Counted from the stretch's first letter, positions 27,018 to 36,243 are shown. The stretch: DNA of 64,000 bases from Thermophilibacter provencensis (GCF_900128445.1 NZ_LT671417.1:1040769-1104768); one strand, 5' to 3'. Program-made: numbers and translations. The notes: generated by a model from the letters alone, not told the origin.

Positions 27018-27989
27018 ATGGAAGCGGTTCTTGGTATTGACGTTGGCGGGACGAGCATCAAGGCGGGGCTCTTCACCCCGTCTGGCGAGCTTCTCGAGGA
27101 GCGCAAGATCCCCACTCCCGAGCTTGTGACCGAGGAGGCCTACGGGGTCGTGACCAGCGGTATCGAGAAGATCCTCGCTGCCCACGACGCCACGCCGTCC
27201 GACGTCGTTGCCTGCGGCCTGGACATTCCCGGCCCTGTGGCCGATGACGGAACGGTGGGCGTGCTCGCCAACATCAAGCTCGACCCCGAGGGCATGGTGG
27301 GCGCGCTGACCGCCGCCTTCCCCAACGCGACGGTCGCCTTCATCAACGACGCCAACGCGGCTGCGCTCGGCGAGATGTGGGCGGGCGTGGCGCAGCAGGT
27401 CTCGAGCTACGTGCTCATTGCTCTGGGCACGGGCGTGGGGGCGGGCGTCGTCGCAAACGGCAAGCTCGTCGCGGGCGCCTTCGGTGCCGGCGGCGAGATC
27501 GGCCACATCACGGTCAATCGCGAGGAGACCCTGACCTGCGGCTGCGGTCGTCGTGGCTGCCTCGAGCAGTACGCCTCCGCAAAGGGCATCGTCCGCCTCT
27601 ACCTCGAGGAGTGCGAGCGTCGCGGCGTGACGCCCGTGCACGTTGAGCACGCTACCGACACCCTCTCCGTCTTCCGCGCGCTGGCGGGCGGCGACGAGTG
27701 CGCCCGCGTGGCGGTACACAAGATGTGCGACTACCTTGCCCAGGCCATGGCGCAGATCTCCTGCGTGGCGGACCCCGCGATGTACCTCATCGGCGGCGGC
27801 GTGGCGGGGGCCTTCGCGACCTTTGCGCCCGAGCTGCGCAAGCTCTTCGCCGAGTACGCCTTCCCGGCGAGCAGGGAGGCCCGCATCGAGGCGGCGAGCC
27901 TCGGCAACCAGGCGGCCATGTACGGATGCGCGTACGAGGCGCTCCGCCTGCGCCGGGAGGCCCTGCGCCTCGACGTTGACGCGTCGTAG
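27018..27989 (+). CDS. ROK family sugar kinase (glucokinase-like)
   Basis: A 323-residue ROK protein without an HTH. DVGGTSIKAG is the phosphate-binding motif. ALGTGVGAGVV and CGCGRRGCLEQYAS, with the zinc-binding cysteines, are the ROK signature. AAGGAGG precedes the start. It phosphorylates glucose or a related hexose in the cytosol; glucokinase is most likely but N-acetylmannosamine or fructose kinase cannot be excluded. Confidence 0.9.
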   Translation: MEAVLGIDVGGTSIKAGLFTPSGELLEERKIPTPELVTEEAYGVVTSGIEKILAAHDATPSDVVACGLDIPGPVADDGTVGVLANIKLDPEGMVGALTAAFPNATVAFINDANAAALGEMWAGVAQQVSSYVLIALGTGVGAGVVANGKLVAGAFGAGGEIGHITVNREETLTCGCGRRGCLEQYASAKGIVRLYLEECERRGVTPVHVEHATDTLSVFRALAGGDECARVAVHKMCDYLAQAMAQISCVADPAMYLIGGGVAGAFATFAPELRKLFAEYAFPASREARIEAASLGNQAAMYGCAYEALRLRREALRLDVDAS

Positions 27990-28116
27990 GGGTGGTGCTG
28001 ACTATAACTGCCTTGACGGTGGTATCCTAGTCTTGTTGCTTTGCATGCGAGCCGCCCCCCGTCGGAAAACGGCGCGAAGGGCGATAAGAACGTTTACTTG
28101 CGAGTGAGGAGTCACC

Positions 28117-28575
28117 ATGAGCGATTTTGTCTCTGCGTCTCACGTTGTTCTCGGCTGCTCGGCCTCCACGGTCGACGACGTCCTCAAGCTCCTTTCCGAG
28201 CAGGCGGTCTCCTTCGGCATCGCCTCCGACGCCGAGGCGCTCTACGAGGCCTTCAAGGCGCGCGAGGCCGAGGGTACGACGGGCATGATGGGCGGCTTCG
28301 CCATCCCGCACGCCAAGAGCGACGCGGTCACGCAGTCCGCCATCATCGTCGACAAGTTCGACGAGGGGGTTGCCTGGCCGTCCATGGACGACATGCCGAT
28401 CACCTGCGCCATTGCGCTGCTCACCCCCGCCTCCGAGGCGGGCACCACGCACCTCCAGCTCCTTTCCAAGGTCGCCGTGCTCCTCATGAACGAGGACTTC
28501 CGCACGAGCGTCCAGGCTGCCGACGACCCCGCCAAGATCGTGGAGCTTATCAGCGCGGGAATCGCCGCCGAGTAG
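28117..28575 (+). CDS. PTS fructose/mannitol-type EIIA
   Basis: A 152-residue single-domain EIIA-2 protein. GGFAIPHAK carries the phosphorylated His65. The partner EIIB/EIIC genes are not nearby, so it is an orphan. It could feed a fructose-type permease elsewhere or have a regulatory (EIIA-Ntr-like) role. A class C palindrome starts four bases after its stop. Confidence 0.88.
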   Translation: MSDFVSASHVVLGCSASTVDDVLKLLSEQAVSFGIASDAEALYEAFKAREAEGTTGMMGGFAIPHAKSDAVTQSAIIVDKFDEGVAWPSMDDMPITCAIALLTPASEAGTTHLQLLSKVAVLLMNEDFRTSVQAADDPAKIVELISAGIAAE

Positions 28576-28579
28576 CCAC

Positions 28580-28608
28580 CTGACAAAGGTGACAGGGTAG
28601 TTTGTCAG
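28580..28608. repeat. Dispersed palindrome, class C
   Basis: CTGACAAA and TTTGTCAG flank GGTGACAGGGTAG. It lies just after the EIIA stop and before a separate terminator hairpin. Confidence 0.8.
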
Positions 28609-28612
28609 AATC

Positions 28613-28646
28613 GAGCCCGGCGCCAGTGCGTCGGGCTCTCCATTTT
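28613..28646 (+). terminator. Terminator of the orphan EIIA gene
   Basis: GAGCCCGGCG pairs with CGTCGGGCTC across a short loop and is followed by TCCATTTT. Confidence 0.7.
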
Positions 28647-28720
28647 GGATGCCTCATCTAATAGGGCCGCCCTCCGAAGAGGACGGCCCCGACTGAGAGC
28701 TGCCTTGTTACCGAGCGACC

Positions 28721-29572
28721 TTACGCCTTGTTGACGGAGCCGAGGTTGGTCATGCGGACCTTGACGAGGTTGGTGATCTCCTCCATGCCCGGCTTGTTGG
28801 CCTTCTTGGGGTCAAAGACGCCGGGGTTCTCGGCCATGAAGCCCATGAAGCCGCGCATGAACGCCTGGCGGAGCTCCGTGGCGTAGTTGACCTTGCAGAT
28901 GCCGTTCTTGACGGCCTCGGCGACCTGGTCGTCGGGCACGCCGGAGGTGCCATGGAGCACGAGCGGCACGTCCACGACGGAGCGGATGGCCTTGACCACG
29001 TCCTGCTCGATGTGCGGGGTCTCGGTATAGACGCCGTGCGCGGTGCCGACGCCGATGGCGAGCGACGTGCAGCCGGTGCGCTCGACGAACTCGCGGGCCT
29101 CGTCCGGGTCGGTGTAGGGGTTCTCGCCCTCCACGGCCGGGCCGTCATCCTCCTTGCCGCCAACCTTGCCGAGCTCCGCCTCGACGGGGATGTTGAGGGG
29201 CTTGGCAACCTTGGTCACGGAGGCGGTGAGGGCGATGTTGTCCTCGAAGGAATCGTGGCTGCCGTCGATCATGACGGAGGTGTAGCCTGCCTTCATGGCC
29301 TGGACAGCGCGGTCGAAGCCGTCGCCGTGATCGAGGTGAATGGCCACGGGGACGCTCGCCTGCTCGGCGGCCACGCGGCACATGGCGGCAAAGTAGTCGA
29401 GGTTGGCGTACTTCACGGTGCCCGGGGTGGTCTGCATGATGACGGGGGAGCGCAGCTCCTCGGCGGCCTTCACGACGGCCATGACGAACTCGAGGCTCTC
29501 GACGTTGAACGCGCCGACGGCGTAGTGGCCGGCCTGGGCGTCGAGCAGCATCTCCTTGGTGGTGACGAGCAT
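28721..29572 (-). CDS. Class II ketose-bisphosphate aldolase (fructose/tagatose type)
   Basis: A 283-residue class II zinc aldolase of the GatY/KbaY/FbaA family. HLDHGDGFD holds the catalytic Asp and a zinc His, EAELGKVGGKEDD is the conserved loop, and GTAHGVY and LHGTSG hold the other zinc histidines. The length and the VEAELG..GG.EDD segment resemble tagatose-1,6-bisphosphate aldolases, which would complete the lacABC-type route at 36-39 kb. A general glycolytic fructose-bisphosphate aldolase is equally possible. AAGGAAGGGAG precedes its start and a -10-like TACAAT lies further upstream. Confidence 0.9.
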   Translation of the reverse strand: MLVTTKEMLLDAQAGHYAVGAFNVESLEFVMAVVKAAEELRSPVIMQTTPGTVKYANLDYFAAMCRVAAEQASVPVAIHLDHGDGFDRAVQAMKAGYTSVMIDGSHDSFEDNIALTASVTKVAKPLNIPVEAELGKVGGKEDDGPAVEGENPYTDPDEAREFVERTGCTSLAIGVGTAHGVYTETPHIEQDVVKAIRSVVDVPLVLHGTSGVPDDQVAEAVKNGICKVNYATELRQAFMRGFMGFMAENPGVFDPKKANKPGMEEITNLVKVRMTNLGSVNKA

Positions 29573-29606
29573 CCGAACTCCCTTCCTTGGAGTGACTGAC
29601 GCCGAT

Positions 29607-29612
29607 ATTGTA
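29607..29612 (-). promoter_or_regulatory. Likely -10 box of the class II aldolase gene
   Basis: TACAAT on the minus strand, 35 bases before the aldolase start codon, fits a -10 element with a ~28-base 5' leader. The -35 region is weak. Confidence 0.45.
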
Positions 29613-29707
29613 CGTAGGGATGCGAGCTCGTGTATGGCTAGGCTGCCGCGGGCGGCCGCGCGAGCTCGGCAAAAGGGAAACCAAATGCAAGACCTGAGGC
29701 CGCGTTT

Positions 29708-29744
29708 GTAGTGTATTCCTAGAGGGGGAGCGTGAGTACACTAC
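29708..29744. promoter_or_regulatory. Inverted half-site pair 1, candidate DeoR operator
   Basis: GTAGTGTA (29708-29715) and TACACTAC (29737-29744) are inverted, with 29 bases between their starts. The same arrangement recurs 82 bases downstream. Confidence 0.6.
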
Positions 29745-29789
29745 ATTTGCATTTTTGGTAAAGCAGCAGCTCAGAACGTTGTTCGATTC

Positions 29790-29826
29790 GTAGTGTACTT
29801 GGGATGTTCTCCGGAAACCACACTAC
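29790..29826. promoter_or_regulatory. Inverted half-site pair 2, candidate DeoR operator
   Basis: GTAGTGTA (29790-29797) and CACACTAC (29819-29826), again with exactly 29 bases between starts. Identical geometry in two pairs supports a dimeric or tetrameric repressor binding both. Confidence 0.6.
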
Positions 29827-29995
29827 AAACGAGAGGCGACCTCCCGAGCGGCCCAGTCGGCCGCGCCCATGGCCTCCCTTTTCAAAACGAAAGAAAAAGC
29901 AATGTGATAGATTGCCTATAAAGAAAGAATCGGAAACACAATTCGCACATATTCGCGCAAGGTGCGGCACGGGCAACCAAGAAGGGCGAACGACC

Positions 29996-30763
29996 ATGGC
30001 GATGTCATCCGAGGAGCGGCGCGCGGCAATCCTCTCCATGCTCGACCGGGCCACTTCCGTACAGGTGACGCAGCTCGCCGAAGCATTCGGTGTCAGTCGC
30101 GTGACGGCCCGCGCCGACCTCGACGTCCTGGCGCGCGACGGCAAGCTGCGTCGAACGCATGGCGGGGCCGTCTCGCTCTCCAAGTCGCTCACCGTCTCCG
30201 TGCAGGAGCGGCGCATCAACGTGAACGCTGAGGCCAAGCGCGCGATCGCACGGCTCGCCGCGCCGCTGGTGGAAGACGGAGACTCTGTGCTCGTGGATTC
30301 GGGCACCACGGCCCTCGAGCTCGTTCGTGCCATCTCGGGCCGCACGGGTGTGACCGTGGTGACCGATGACTTCACGATCGCGGACTACGTGGACCGCTCC
30401 GCCCCCTCGCTCGACGTCATCATGCTCGGGGGGAGCCTGCGCAAGGGCCACCGCTACACGGCGGGCCCGCTTGCCATGCGGACCCTCGAGGTGCTTCATC
30501 CTCGCAAGGCCTTCGTCACGCCCACCTCCTACGTTCCCGGACGGGGGCTCATGACCAACAACCAGGATATGGCCGAGCTCAAGCGGGCGTTCCTGACCTG
30601 CGCGGACAGGACGTTCGTGCTCATGGACCAGAGCAAGGTCGGTGCTCCGGGCCTGCTCTGGTTTGGCACCCTCCGTGGGGTCGAGGCGGTGGTCATGGAC
30701 GCCGATCCCGATGGCCTGGTCTCCGAGGACGCCGCCGAGCAGGGGTGTCGCGTTCTATACTGA
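29996..30763 (+). CDS. DeoR-family transcriptional regulator
   Basis: A 255-residue DeoR regulator. The N-terminal HTH (about 7-58) has AILSMLDRATSVQVTQLAEAFGVSRVTARADLDVLARDGKLRRTHGGA. The C-terminal DeoRC sensor has VDSGTTALELVRAI and TNNQDMAELKRAFL. It starts at ATG 29996 after GAAGGG. Such regulators sense phosphorylated sugars. It is divergent from the aldolase, and the shared intergenic region has two half-site pairs, so it probably controls both genes. Confidence 0.9.
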   Translation: MAMSSEERRAAILSMLDRATSVQVTQLAEAFGVSRVTARADLDVLARDGKLRRTHGGAVSLSKSLTVSVQERRINVNAEAKRAIARLAAPLVEDGDSVLVDSGTTALELVRAISGRTGVTVVTDDFTIADYVDRSAPSLDVIMLGGSLRKGHRYTAGPLAMRTLEVLHPRKAFVTPTSYVPGRGLMTNNQDMAELKRAFLTCADRTFVLMDQSKVGAPGLLWFGTLRGVEAVVMDADPDGLVSEDAAEQGCRVLY

Positions 30764-30807
30764 CTGCAGTTCCAGACGGGGCAGGCCCCGGGCGAAGGGA
30801 GAAGAAC

Positions 30808-31623
30808 GTGGCCGTGAAGCTCATCCTCACTGACATCGACGGGACCATCCTCCCGCGGGGGCGCCGGCGTGTCTCCGAGCGCACCGTCTCGGCCTTCCAC
30901 GCCGCGCTCGCGGCGGGAATCGCCGTGGGGCCCGCGAGTGGTCGCGGCTACTCGTGGATCCCCGACTTCTTCGGCGGGGACGCCGCCTGCTGCGCCACCG
31001 CGCTTGCGACCAACGGCATGCAGGTCTACCTCGGAGCCGAGAAGGCCATGGAGCGGACGCTCGCGGCGGACGCCCTCGAGGCGGTGCGCGCGATCGTGGC
31101 GGAGACCCCGCGCGCGGGCCTGGTCTGCTTCGACGACGCGACCCCGCTTCTGGTGGAGGGCTCCGTCGAGGACCTGGCATCTCACTTTCCCGCCTATGCC
31201 GAGTGCTGTCGCGTGACCCGCGCGCTGCCGGACTTCCCCGTGATAAAGGCCAACGTCTTCACTGGGGCGGGGGAGCGCGCCGCCGCGGCGTTGGTGGCGC
31301 GCCTCAATGCCGAGGTAACGGCTCTCGACGTCGATCGCGCCATGCCGACCTACTCCAACATCATGCCCCGCGGCTGGAACAAGGGCACTGCGGTGGCATG
31401 GATGGCCGAGCGCCTGGGCGTGGGCCTTGATGAGGTCGTGGTCTTCGGCGATGCGGACAACGACCTTTCCATGTTCTCCGCGGTGCCCAACTCCGTCGCG
31501 GTGTCGGGCGCAACGGGCGAGGCTGCGAACGCCGCGCGCTGGCACATCGGCGCCTGCGAGGACGACTCTGTCGCGGCCGCCATCGAGGGTCTGGCCGCCG
31601 GCGAGTGGCCGTTTGTGGGATAG
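30808..31623 (+). CDS. HAD-superfamily Cof-type phosphatase
   Basis: A 271-residue HAD hydrolase. LTDIDGTI at the start is motif I (DxD nucleophile), and VVVFGDADNDLSMF is motif IV. NGMQVYL and WNKGTAV are Cof-subfamily segments. The start GTG 30808 follows GAAGGGAGAA. Members dephosphorylate sugar phosphates or FMN-like compounds. It lies 44 bases after deoR and may be cotranscribed with it. Confidence 0.88.
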   Translation: MAVKLILTDIDGTILPRGRRRVSERTVSAFHAALAAGIAVGPASGRGYSWIPDFFGGDAACCATALATNGMQVYLGAEKAMERTLAADALEAVRAIVAETPRAGLVCFDDATPLLVEGSVEDLASHFPAYAECCRVTRALPDFPVIKANVFTGAGERAAAALVARLNAEVTALDVDRAMPTYSNIMPRGWNKGTAVAWMAERLGVGLDEVVVFGDADNDLSMFSAVPNSVAVSGATGEAANAARWHIGACEDDSVAAAIEGLAAGEWPFVG

Positions 31624-31645
31624 GGCCCTTCGCGCCCCTCGCTTT

Positions 31646-31680
31646 CTCCGGGTACGTACACCCCCCCTCCGGGTACGTAC
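31646..31680. promoter_or_regulatory. Phased direct repeats, upstream pair
   Basis: CTCCGGGTACGTAC occurs at 31646-31659 and 31667-31680, 21 bases apart (two helical turns). A similar sequence in the opposite orientation forms another 21-base pair at 31766-31797. Candidate binding sites for the OmpR-type regulator encoded next. Confidence 0.65.
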
Positions 31681-31765
31681 GAACTTTCTGGTTTGATGTT
31701 CTTCCCGACAGCTTCTCCACCTGCGGCGCGTTCATTGCAAGCTGCCAAACAAATAATTGAATCTC

Positions 31766-31797
31766 GTACGCATCCGGACGAGGAGTGTACGCATCCG
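31766..31797. promoter_or_regulatory. Phased direct repeats overlapping the response regulator promoter
   Basis: GTACGCATCCG at 31766-31776 and 31787-31797, again 21 bases apart. The second copy overlaps the expected -35 position of the TATACT promoter at 31819. Confidence 0.65.
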
Positions 31798-31818
31798 AGG
31801 AGGGGCGGCTTCCAAGGC

Positions 31819-31824
31819 TATACT
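31819..31824 (+). promoter_or_regulatory. -10 box of a probably leaderless response-regulator mRNA
   Basis: TATACT lies six bases before the ATG at 31831, so transcription should start at or next to the start codon. No ribosome site precedes the ATG. This is the sequence pattern of a leaderless mRNA. Confidence 0.6.
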
Positions 31825-31830
31825 CGTGCC

Positions 31831-32553
31831 ATGGAGACGGGACCTGACACCTTCCGCGTCCTCGTGGTGGAGGACGACGCCGCGCTCTCCGAGGTGGTCT
31901 GCACCTTCCTCGGGGACGAGGGCTACGCGTGCACGCCGGCGTTCTCCGGAACGGAGGCGCTCCTGCTGGCAGAGTGCGCAACCGAGAAGGACGAGCGCTT
32001 CGACCTGGTCATCTTGGACCTCATGCTGCCCGGCGTCCCCGGGGAGGAGCTCATCGGCCGCCTGCGCGCCGCCGGCGTAGGGGCTCCCGTGATCGTGACC
32101 TCGGCGCGCTCTGCCGTGACAGATCGCGTGGGGCTGCTCCGCCTGGGCGCGAGCGACTACCTGACGAAGCCCTTCGACCTCGACGAGCTGCTTGCGCGTG
32201 CCGAGGTCCAGCTGCGCGACCGTGCTCGCGCGGCGGGGCGAGAAGGGCGGGCCGTCGCAACCCTGCGCTTCGGCCACTGGGAGCTCGACCCCGTCGCACG
32301 GACGTTTGCCGTGGACGGCGAGGCCCTACGCCTCACGCGCACGGAGTTCGACATCCTTGCCGCGATGATGCGCGAGCCGAGTCGTGTCTTCACCAGACAG
32401 GCCCTCTTCGAGCTCGTGCGCAACGAGGAGGCCCTGACGGAGGAGCGCACCATCTCCACGCACGTAAGCAACCTGCGCTCCAAACTTCGCCCAACCGGCA
32501 CCGACTCCTACATCCAGACCGTCTGGGGCATCGGCTTCAAGCTCCAGGCGTAG
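31831..32553 (+). CDS. OmpR-family response regulator
   Basis: A 240-residue regulator. The receiver domain (about 8-125) has VVEDDAALSEV, the phospho-acceptor Asp in LVILDLMLPGVPG, the Thr/Ser in VIVTSAR and Lys in YLTKPFDLDELLAR. The C-terminal winged helix (about 145-238) includes LTRTEFDILAAMMREPSRVFTRQALFELV and the usual VWGIGFKL end. It heads an operon with an ABC transporter and a histidine kinase, an arrangement typical of peptide-antibiotic sensing and resistance. Confidence 0.93.
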   Translation: METGPDTFRVLVVEDDAALSEVVCTFLGDEGYACTPAFSGTEALLLAECATEKDERFDLVILDLMLPGVPGEELIGRLRAAGVGAPVIVTSARSAVTDRVGLLRLGASDYLTKPFDLDELLARAEVQLRDRARAAGREGRAVATLRFGHWELDPVARTFAVDGEALRLTRTEFDILAAMMREPSRVFTRQALFELVRNEEALTEERTISTHVSNLRSKLRPTGTDSYIQTVWGIGFKLQA

Positions 32554-32646
32554 CCTGCGTCGGCATGCGAGGGGGACAGTCACTTTTGCACGCTGGAAAC
32601 GCGTGCAAAAGTGACTGTCCCCCTCGCACGCCGACGCAGGTTTCTT
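32554..32646 (+). repeat. Class B palindrome acting as a terminator-like hairpin
   Basis: Two 40-base arms (32554-32593, 32601-32640) pair with one mismatch across a seven-base loop, followed by TTTCTT. The left arm starts at the response-regulator stop. The inner core GGGGGACAGTCACTTTTGCACGC is that of class B. It lies between the regulator and the ABC genes and may limit readthrough. Confidence 0.88.
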
Positions 32647-32725
32647 GTCAAAGCCTTGTAGGTCTCTGAAGGGTTTCCCCGAACTTCCCGGGTAATCTTT
32701 GGATAACCCGAGGAAGGGAGGTCCC

Positions 32726-33700
<975 letters not shown>

Positions 33701-33705
33701 GCGCC

Positions 33706-34470
33706 ATGACAGCCCTCGCCAACCAGCTGCGCTCCGCGTTCTTTCTTGCCTCGCGCGATGCCTACGTGAAGGGCGCCTTCGTGCTGCCGGCGTTGCTCGC
33801 CGTGTCGACCATCCTGCTGGTGCTGCTCTTCCCTGATGCCAACATGCACGTGATGTTTGAGTCGGGCCTCCTCGGCATCGTCCGCACGGGTGCCCTCTTC
33901 GGCACCTGCCTCGCCATGGCGGGGATCGTCACGCACGACGTCTCGTCGGGCGGCCTGCGCGCGGCCGTCCTCGCGGAGCGCGGTCGAGGGGGATACGTGG
34001 CCTCCCGGGTGATCCTGGCGCTGGTGCTCGCGGTTCTTCTCGGCGTGTGGTCGGTGCTGCTGGGCATGGCGCCGCTTCTTGGCCCTCGCGTGGTCTTCGA
34101 GGGGATGCCTGCGGGCGAGCTGGCGCTCCGCGTGGCGGCCCACGTCCTGGTGGGCTGGACGTACGCCGTCTTTGGCATGCTCCTCCTCTGGCTCGCTCGA
34201 AGCCCCCGTGGCTTTGCCTCAGCGTTCTTCGCGGCGGTCATCCTGGGCGCGGGGGTGCTCAACGCGCTGCTCCTCGTGCCGGTGGCGGTGCTCATCCCGC
34301 TCTCCCAGGAGCTCGCCTTCGGGGCGATCCAGCTGATCGTGCCCATCTTGCCGAGCAGCCTGCTCGGCGACGCCTTCGTGGCCGACGCCCGCCTCGTCGT
34401 GCTGCCCATCGCCTACGTCATCGTCTTCTGGGCGCTCTCGCGCCGCGTGATGGCGCGGGCCCCGCTCTAG
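33706..34470 (+). CDS. ABC-2 type permease, first subunit
   Basis: A 254-residue membrane protein with about six hydrophobic segments. It resembles ABC-2 permeases of the lantibiotic self-immunity (LanE/LanG) size class. An alternative GTG start at 33697 overlaps the ATPase stop. Confidence 0.8.
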   Translation: MTALANQLRSAFFLASRDAYVKGAFVLPALLAVSTILLVLLFPDANMHVMFESGLLGIVRTGALFGTCLAMAGIVTHDVSSGGLRAAVLAERGRGGYVASRVILALVLAVLLGVWSVLLGMAPLLGPRVVFEGMPAGELALRVAAHVLVGWTYAVFGMLLLWLARSPRGFASAFFAAVILGAGVLNALLLVPVAVLIPLSQELAFGAIQLIVPILPSSLLGDAFVADARLVVLPIAYVIVFWALSRRVMARAPL

Positions 34471-34490
34471 ACCAAAAAGGAGGTCCCACC

Positions 34491-35255
34491 ATGGCAAACC
34501 AGCTTCGCGCCGCGCTCTATGCGCTCGTGCGCAACTACCGGACGTGGGTCGCGCTCGCTCTCGTCGTGCTCGGCAAGGCGTATGCCGCCTGGAGCGTGAC
34601 GCAGGGGGTGACCTACGGCCTGCAGGACTCGGTCTTCCGCGACAAGGCGCTCCTGCTCGTCGTCCTCTTCGCGGGAGCGGGGGTTGCGGCGTTCGACCAG
34701 CGCGGAGGGGCCCTTCGCTCGGCGTGCTGCACAGAGCGTGGCCGCACGGGCTATGTGGCCTCGCGCTTCGTGGCGGTGGCCGCGCTCGCCCTGGGGCTGC
34801 TCGCGGCGGCAGTGGCGCTGGACGTCATCGCTGGCGCGCTGGTGCCGGGCGCGTCCGTCATCGCAGCGTCACCGGCCATGGGGGCCCCGATGCGCGTGGT
34901 CGCCGGCGTGCTCACGTACCTCACGGTCGCGGAGATCGGCTTCGCCGCAGGGCTCGTCACGAGGGGGTGGAGCGCCATCGCCACGGCAGGGGTTGTGGTC
35001 GTGGCATACCTCGCGCTCTGCGTGATCGTGCTGATCGGCGTCGTGCCGGCGGGCTCGCCCACGCCTTTTGGGGTGACGCTCTCCGAGGCCATCGGCTTCG
35101 CGCTGCCGCTCGAGGGCCTCAAGGCGGACGTGATGTTCACGCCGACCGCCCTGCTCATCCCGCCCGACCCCCTGCGCGCCATCCTGGTGCCGATCGTGTG
35201 GGTTGGCGCGCTCTTCGCGCTGGCGCGCTTTGCGATGGCGAGAAGGACGGTGTGA
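34491..35255 (+). CDS. ABC-2 type permease, second subunit
   Basis: A 254-residue membrane protein of the same length and architecture as the preceding permease, sharing the start MANQLRAALYALVRNY versus MTALANQLRSAFFLASRD and GGLRAAVLAERGRGGYVASR versus GALRSACCTERGRTGYVASR. The pair is a tandem duplication and should form the heterodimeric channel. AAGGAGG precedes the start. Confidence 0.82.
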   Translation: MANQLRAALYALVRNYRTWVALALVVLGKAYAAWSVTQGVTYGLQDSVFRDKALLLVVLFAGAGVAAFDQRGGALRSACCTERGRTGYVASRFVAVAALALGLLAAAVALDVIAGALVPGASVIAASPAMGAPMRVVAGVLTYLTVAEIGFAAGLVTRGWSAIATAGVVVVAYLALCVIVLIGVVPAGSPTPFGVTLSEAIGFALPLEGLKADVMFTPTALLIPPDPLRAILVPIVWVGALFALARFAMARRTV

Positions 35256-35256
35256 C

Positions 35257-35283
35257 GTGGAAAGGGGATTGTCCCTTTTCCAC
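35257..35283. repeat. Palindrome at the histidine kinase start
   Basis: GTGGAAAGGGGA and TCCCTTTTCCAC pair with one mismatch across a TTG loop. It begins two bases after the permease stop and ends at the ATG of the kinase frame. It resembles the class A core (GGGGAYTGTCCC). Confidence 0.8.
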
Positions 35284-36129
35284 ATGAGGGGACGTCGGAA
35301 TCGCGACCTCTCGCGGCTTGCGGAGCTGCTCGACGGCGCGGCGGCAAACCCCGCGCCGCGAGCGCGCCTTGAGTCCTTCGACCCGGCGGTCGCGGCGCTC
35401 GCGCGTGCGGTGGACCGCCATCTGGACGCGGACCTCGAGCGCGACCTCGAGCGCCGTCGCGCCGACGAGCGCTTCCGCGAGCAGCTCGCCGCACTCAGCC
35501 ACGACATCCGCACCCCGCTCGCGGGCGCGCAGGGCTACCTGCAGCTCGCCCGGCGCGCGGAGGACCCCGAGCGTGCCGCTCGCTACCTCGAGGGTGCCGA
35601 GAAGCGCCTTGCGGCAATGCGCGTGCTCGTGGACGACCTCTTCTCGTACGCCCGTGCCGCGGACCCGTCCTGGGAGCCTGAGCTCGATGCCTGCGATCTT
35701 CCCGCGGCAATGATGGAGGCGCTCGCGGCCCGATACGGGGCCTTTGCCGCTCGTGGCTGGGAGCCTGAGGTTCACGTGGGGGAGTGCGTGCCGGTGCTCG
35801 CGGCGCCGGATGCGCTCGCGCGCGTGATGGCCAACCTGCTTGAGAACGCGCTGGCGCACGGCTGCGGGGCTCCGCGCGTCCGAGCGGAGGGCACGGGGCT
35901 CACGATAGAGAACCCCGTGGCGCCCGCCGACGCCGCCCGGCTCGACGCCGCCCGGCTCACGGAGCGTTTCTATCAGGGGGACCCTGCGCGCAACTCCGGC
36001 GGCACGGGCCTCGGCCTCGCCGTCGCCCGCGCGCTCACGGAGGCGATGGGAGGAACGCTCGCGGTGGGCGTCACCGCCGGCGCGCGCCCCTCCTTCTCGG
36101 CACGTCTTGAGCTTCGCCCGGCTCCGTAG
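35257..36129 (+). CDS. Histidine kinase without membrane segment, N-terminally altered
   Basis: A 290-residue kinase. ALSHDIRTPLAGAQGYLQLA is the H box, NLLENALAHG the N box and GGTGLGLAVARALTEAMGG the G box. Unlike most kinases of response regulator-ABC operons, it has no membrane helix: the segment RNRDLSRLAELLDG normally follows two N-terminal TM helices, and here it follows the palindrome directly. A GTG at 35257 has AAGGA nine bases upstream; the ATG at 35284 has no well-placed ribosome site. If GTG is used the first nine residues are encoded by the palindrome. The protein may be soluble or a truncated gene. Confidence 0.85.
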   Translation: MERGLSLFHMRGRRNRDLSRLAELLDGAAANPAPRARLESFDPAVAALARAVDRHLDADLERDLERRRADERFREQLAALSHDIRTPLAGAQGYLQLARRAEDPERAARYLEGAEKRLAAMRVLVDDLFSYARAADPSWEPELDACDLPAAMMEALAARYGAFAARGWEPEVHVGECVPVLAAPDALARVMANLLENALAHGCGAPRVRAEGTGLTIENPVAPADAARLDAARLTERFYQGDPARNSGGTGLGLAVARALTEAMGGTLAVGVTAGARPSFSARLELRPAP

Positions 36130-36243
36130 CGGCCCGCCTCGCGCAGGGAGCGGCTTTCCGGTGGCTTTCGGGTCGGGAGCGTCCGCGGCTTGGTGGTAAC
36201 CATGGCGCATCGTGCCATTCTGGCATCGTCTCAACAGAAGATC

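Larger units (their letters stand above)
29573..29995. other. Divergent regulatory region of the aldolase and deoR genes
   Basis: About 420 bases without a gene. It holds the aldolase promoter near 29607 and two pairs of GTAGTGTA half-sites (see separate entries). The right half has an A-rich stretch leading to the deoR ribosome site GAAGGG. Confidence 0.6.

Noticed and set aside
25275-27989. A 904-residue protein ending in the ROK kinase
   Set aside because: The upstream part is the antisense of the M32 peptidase; a strong ribosome site marks ATG 27018 as the start.
28721-29572. Firm naming as tagatose-bisphosphate aldolase
   Set aside because: The motifs fit both fructose- and tagatose-bisphosphate aldolases, and the gene is 7 kb from the lac genes.
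31646-31797. Short tandem repeats as sequencing errors
   Set aside because: They occur as two pairs with the same 21-base spacing and opposite orientation, so they are unlikely to be artefact.
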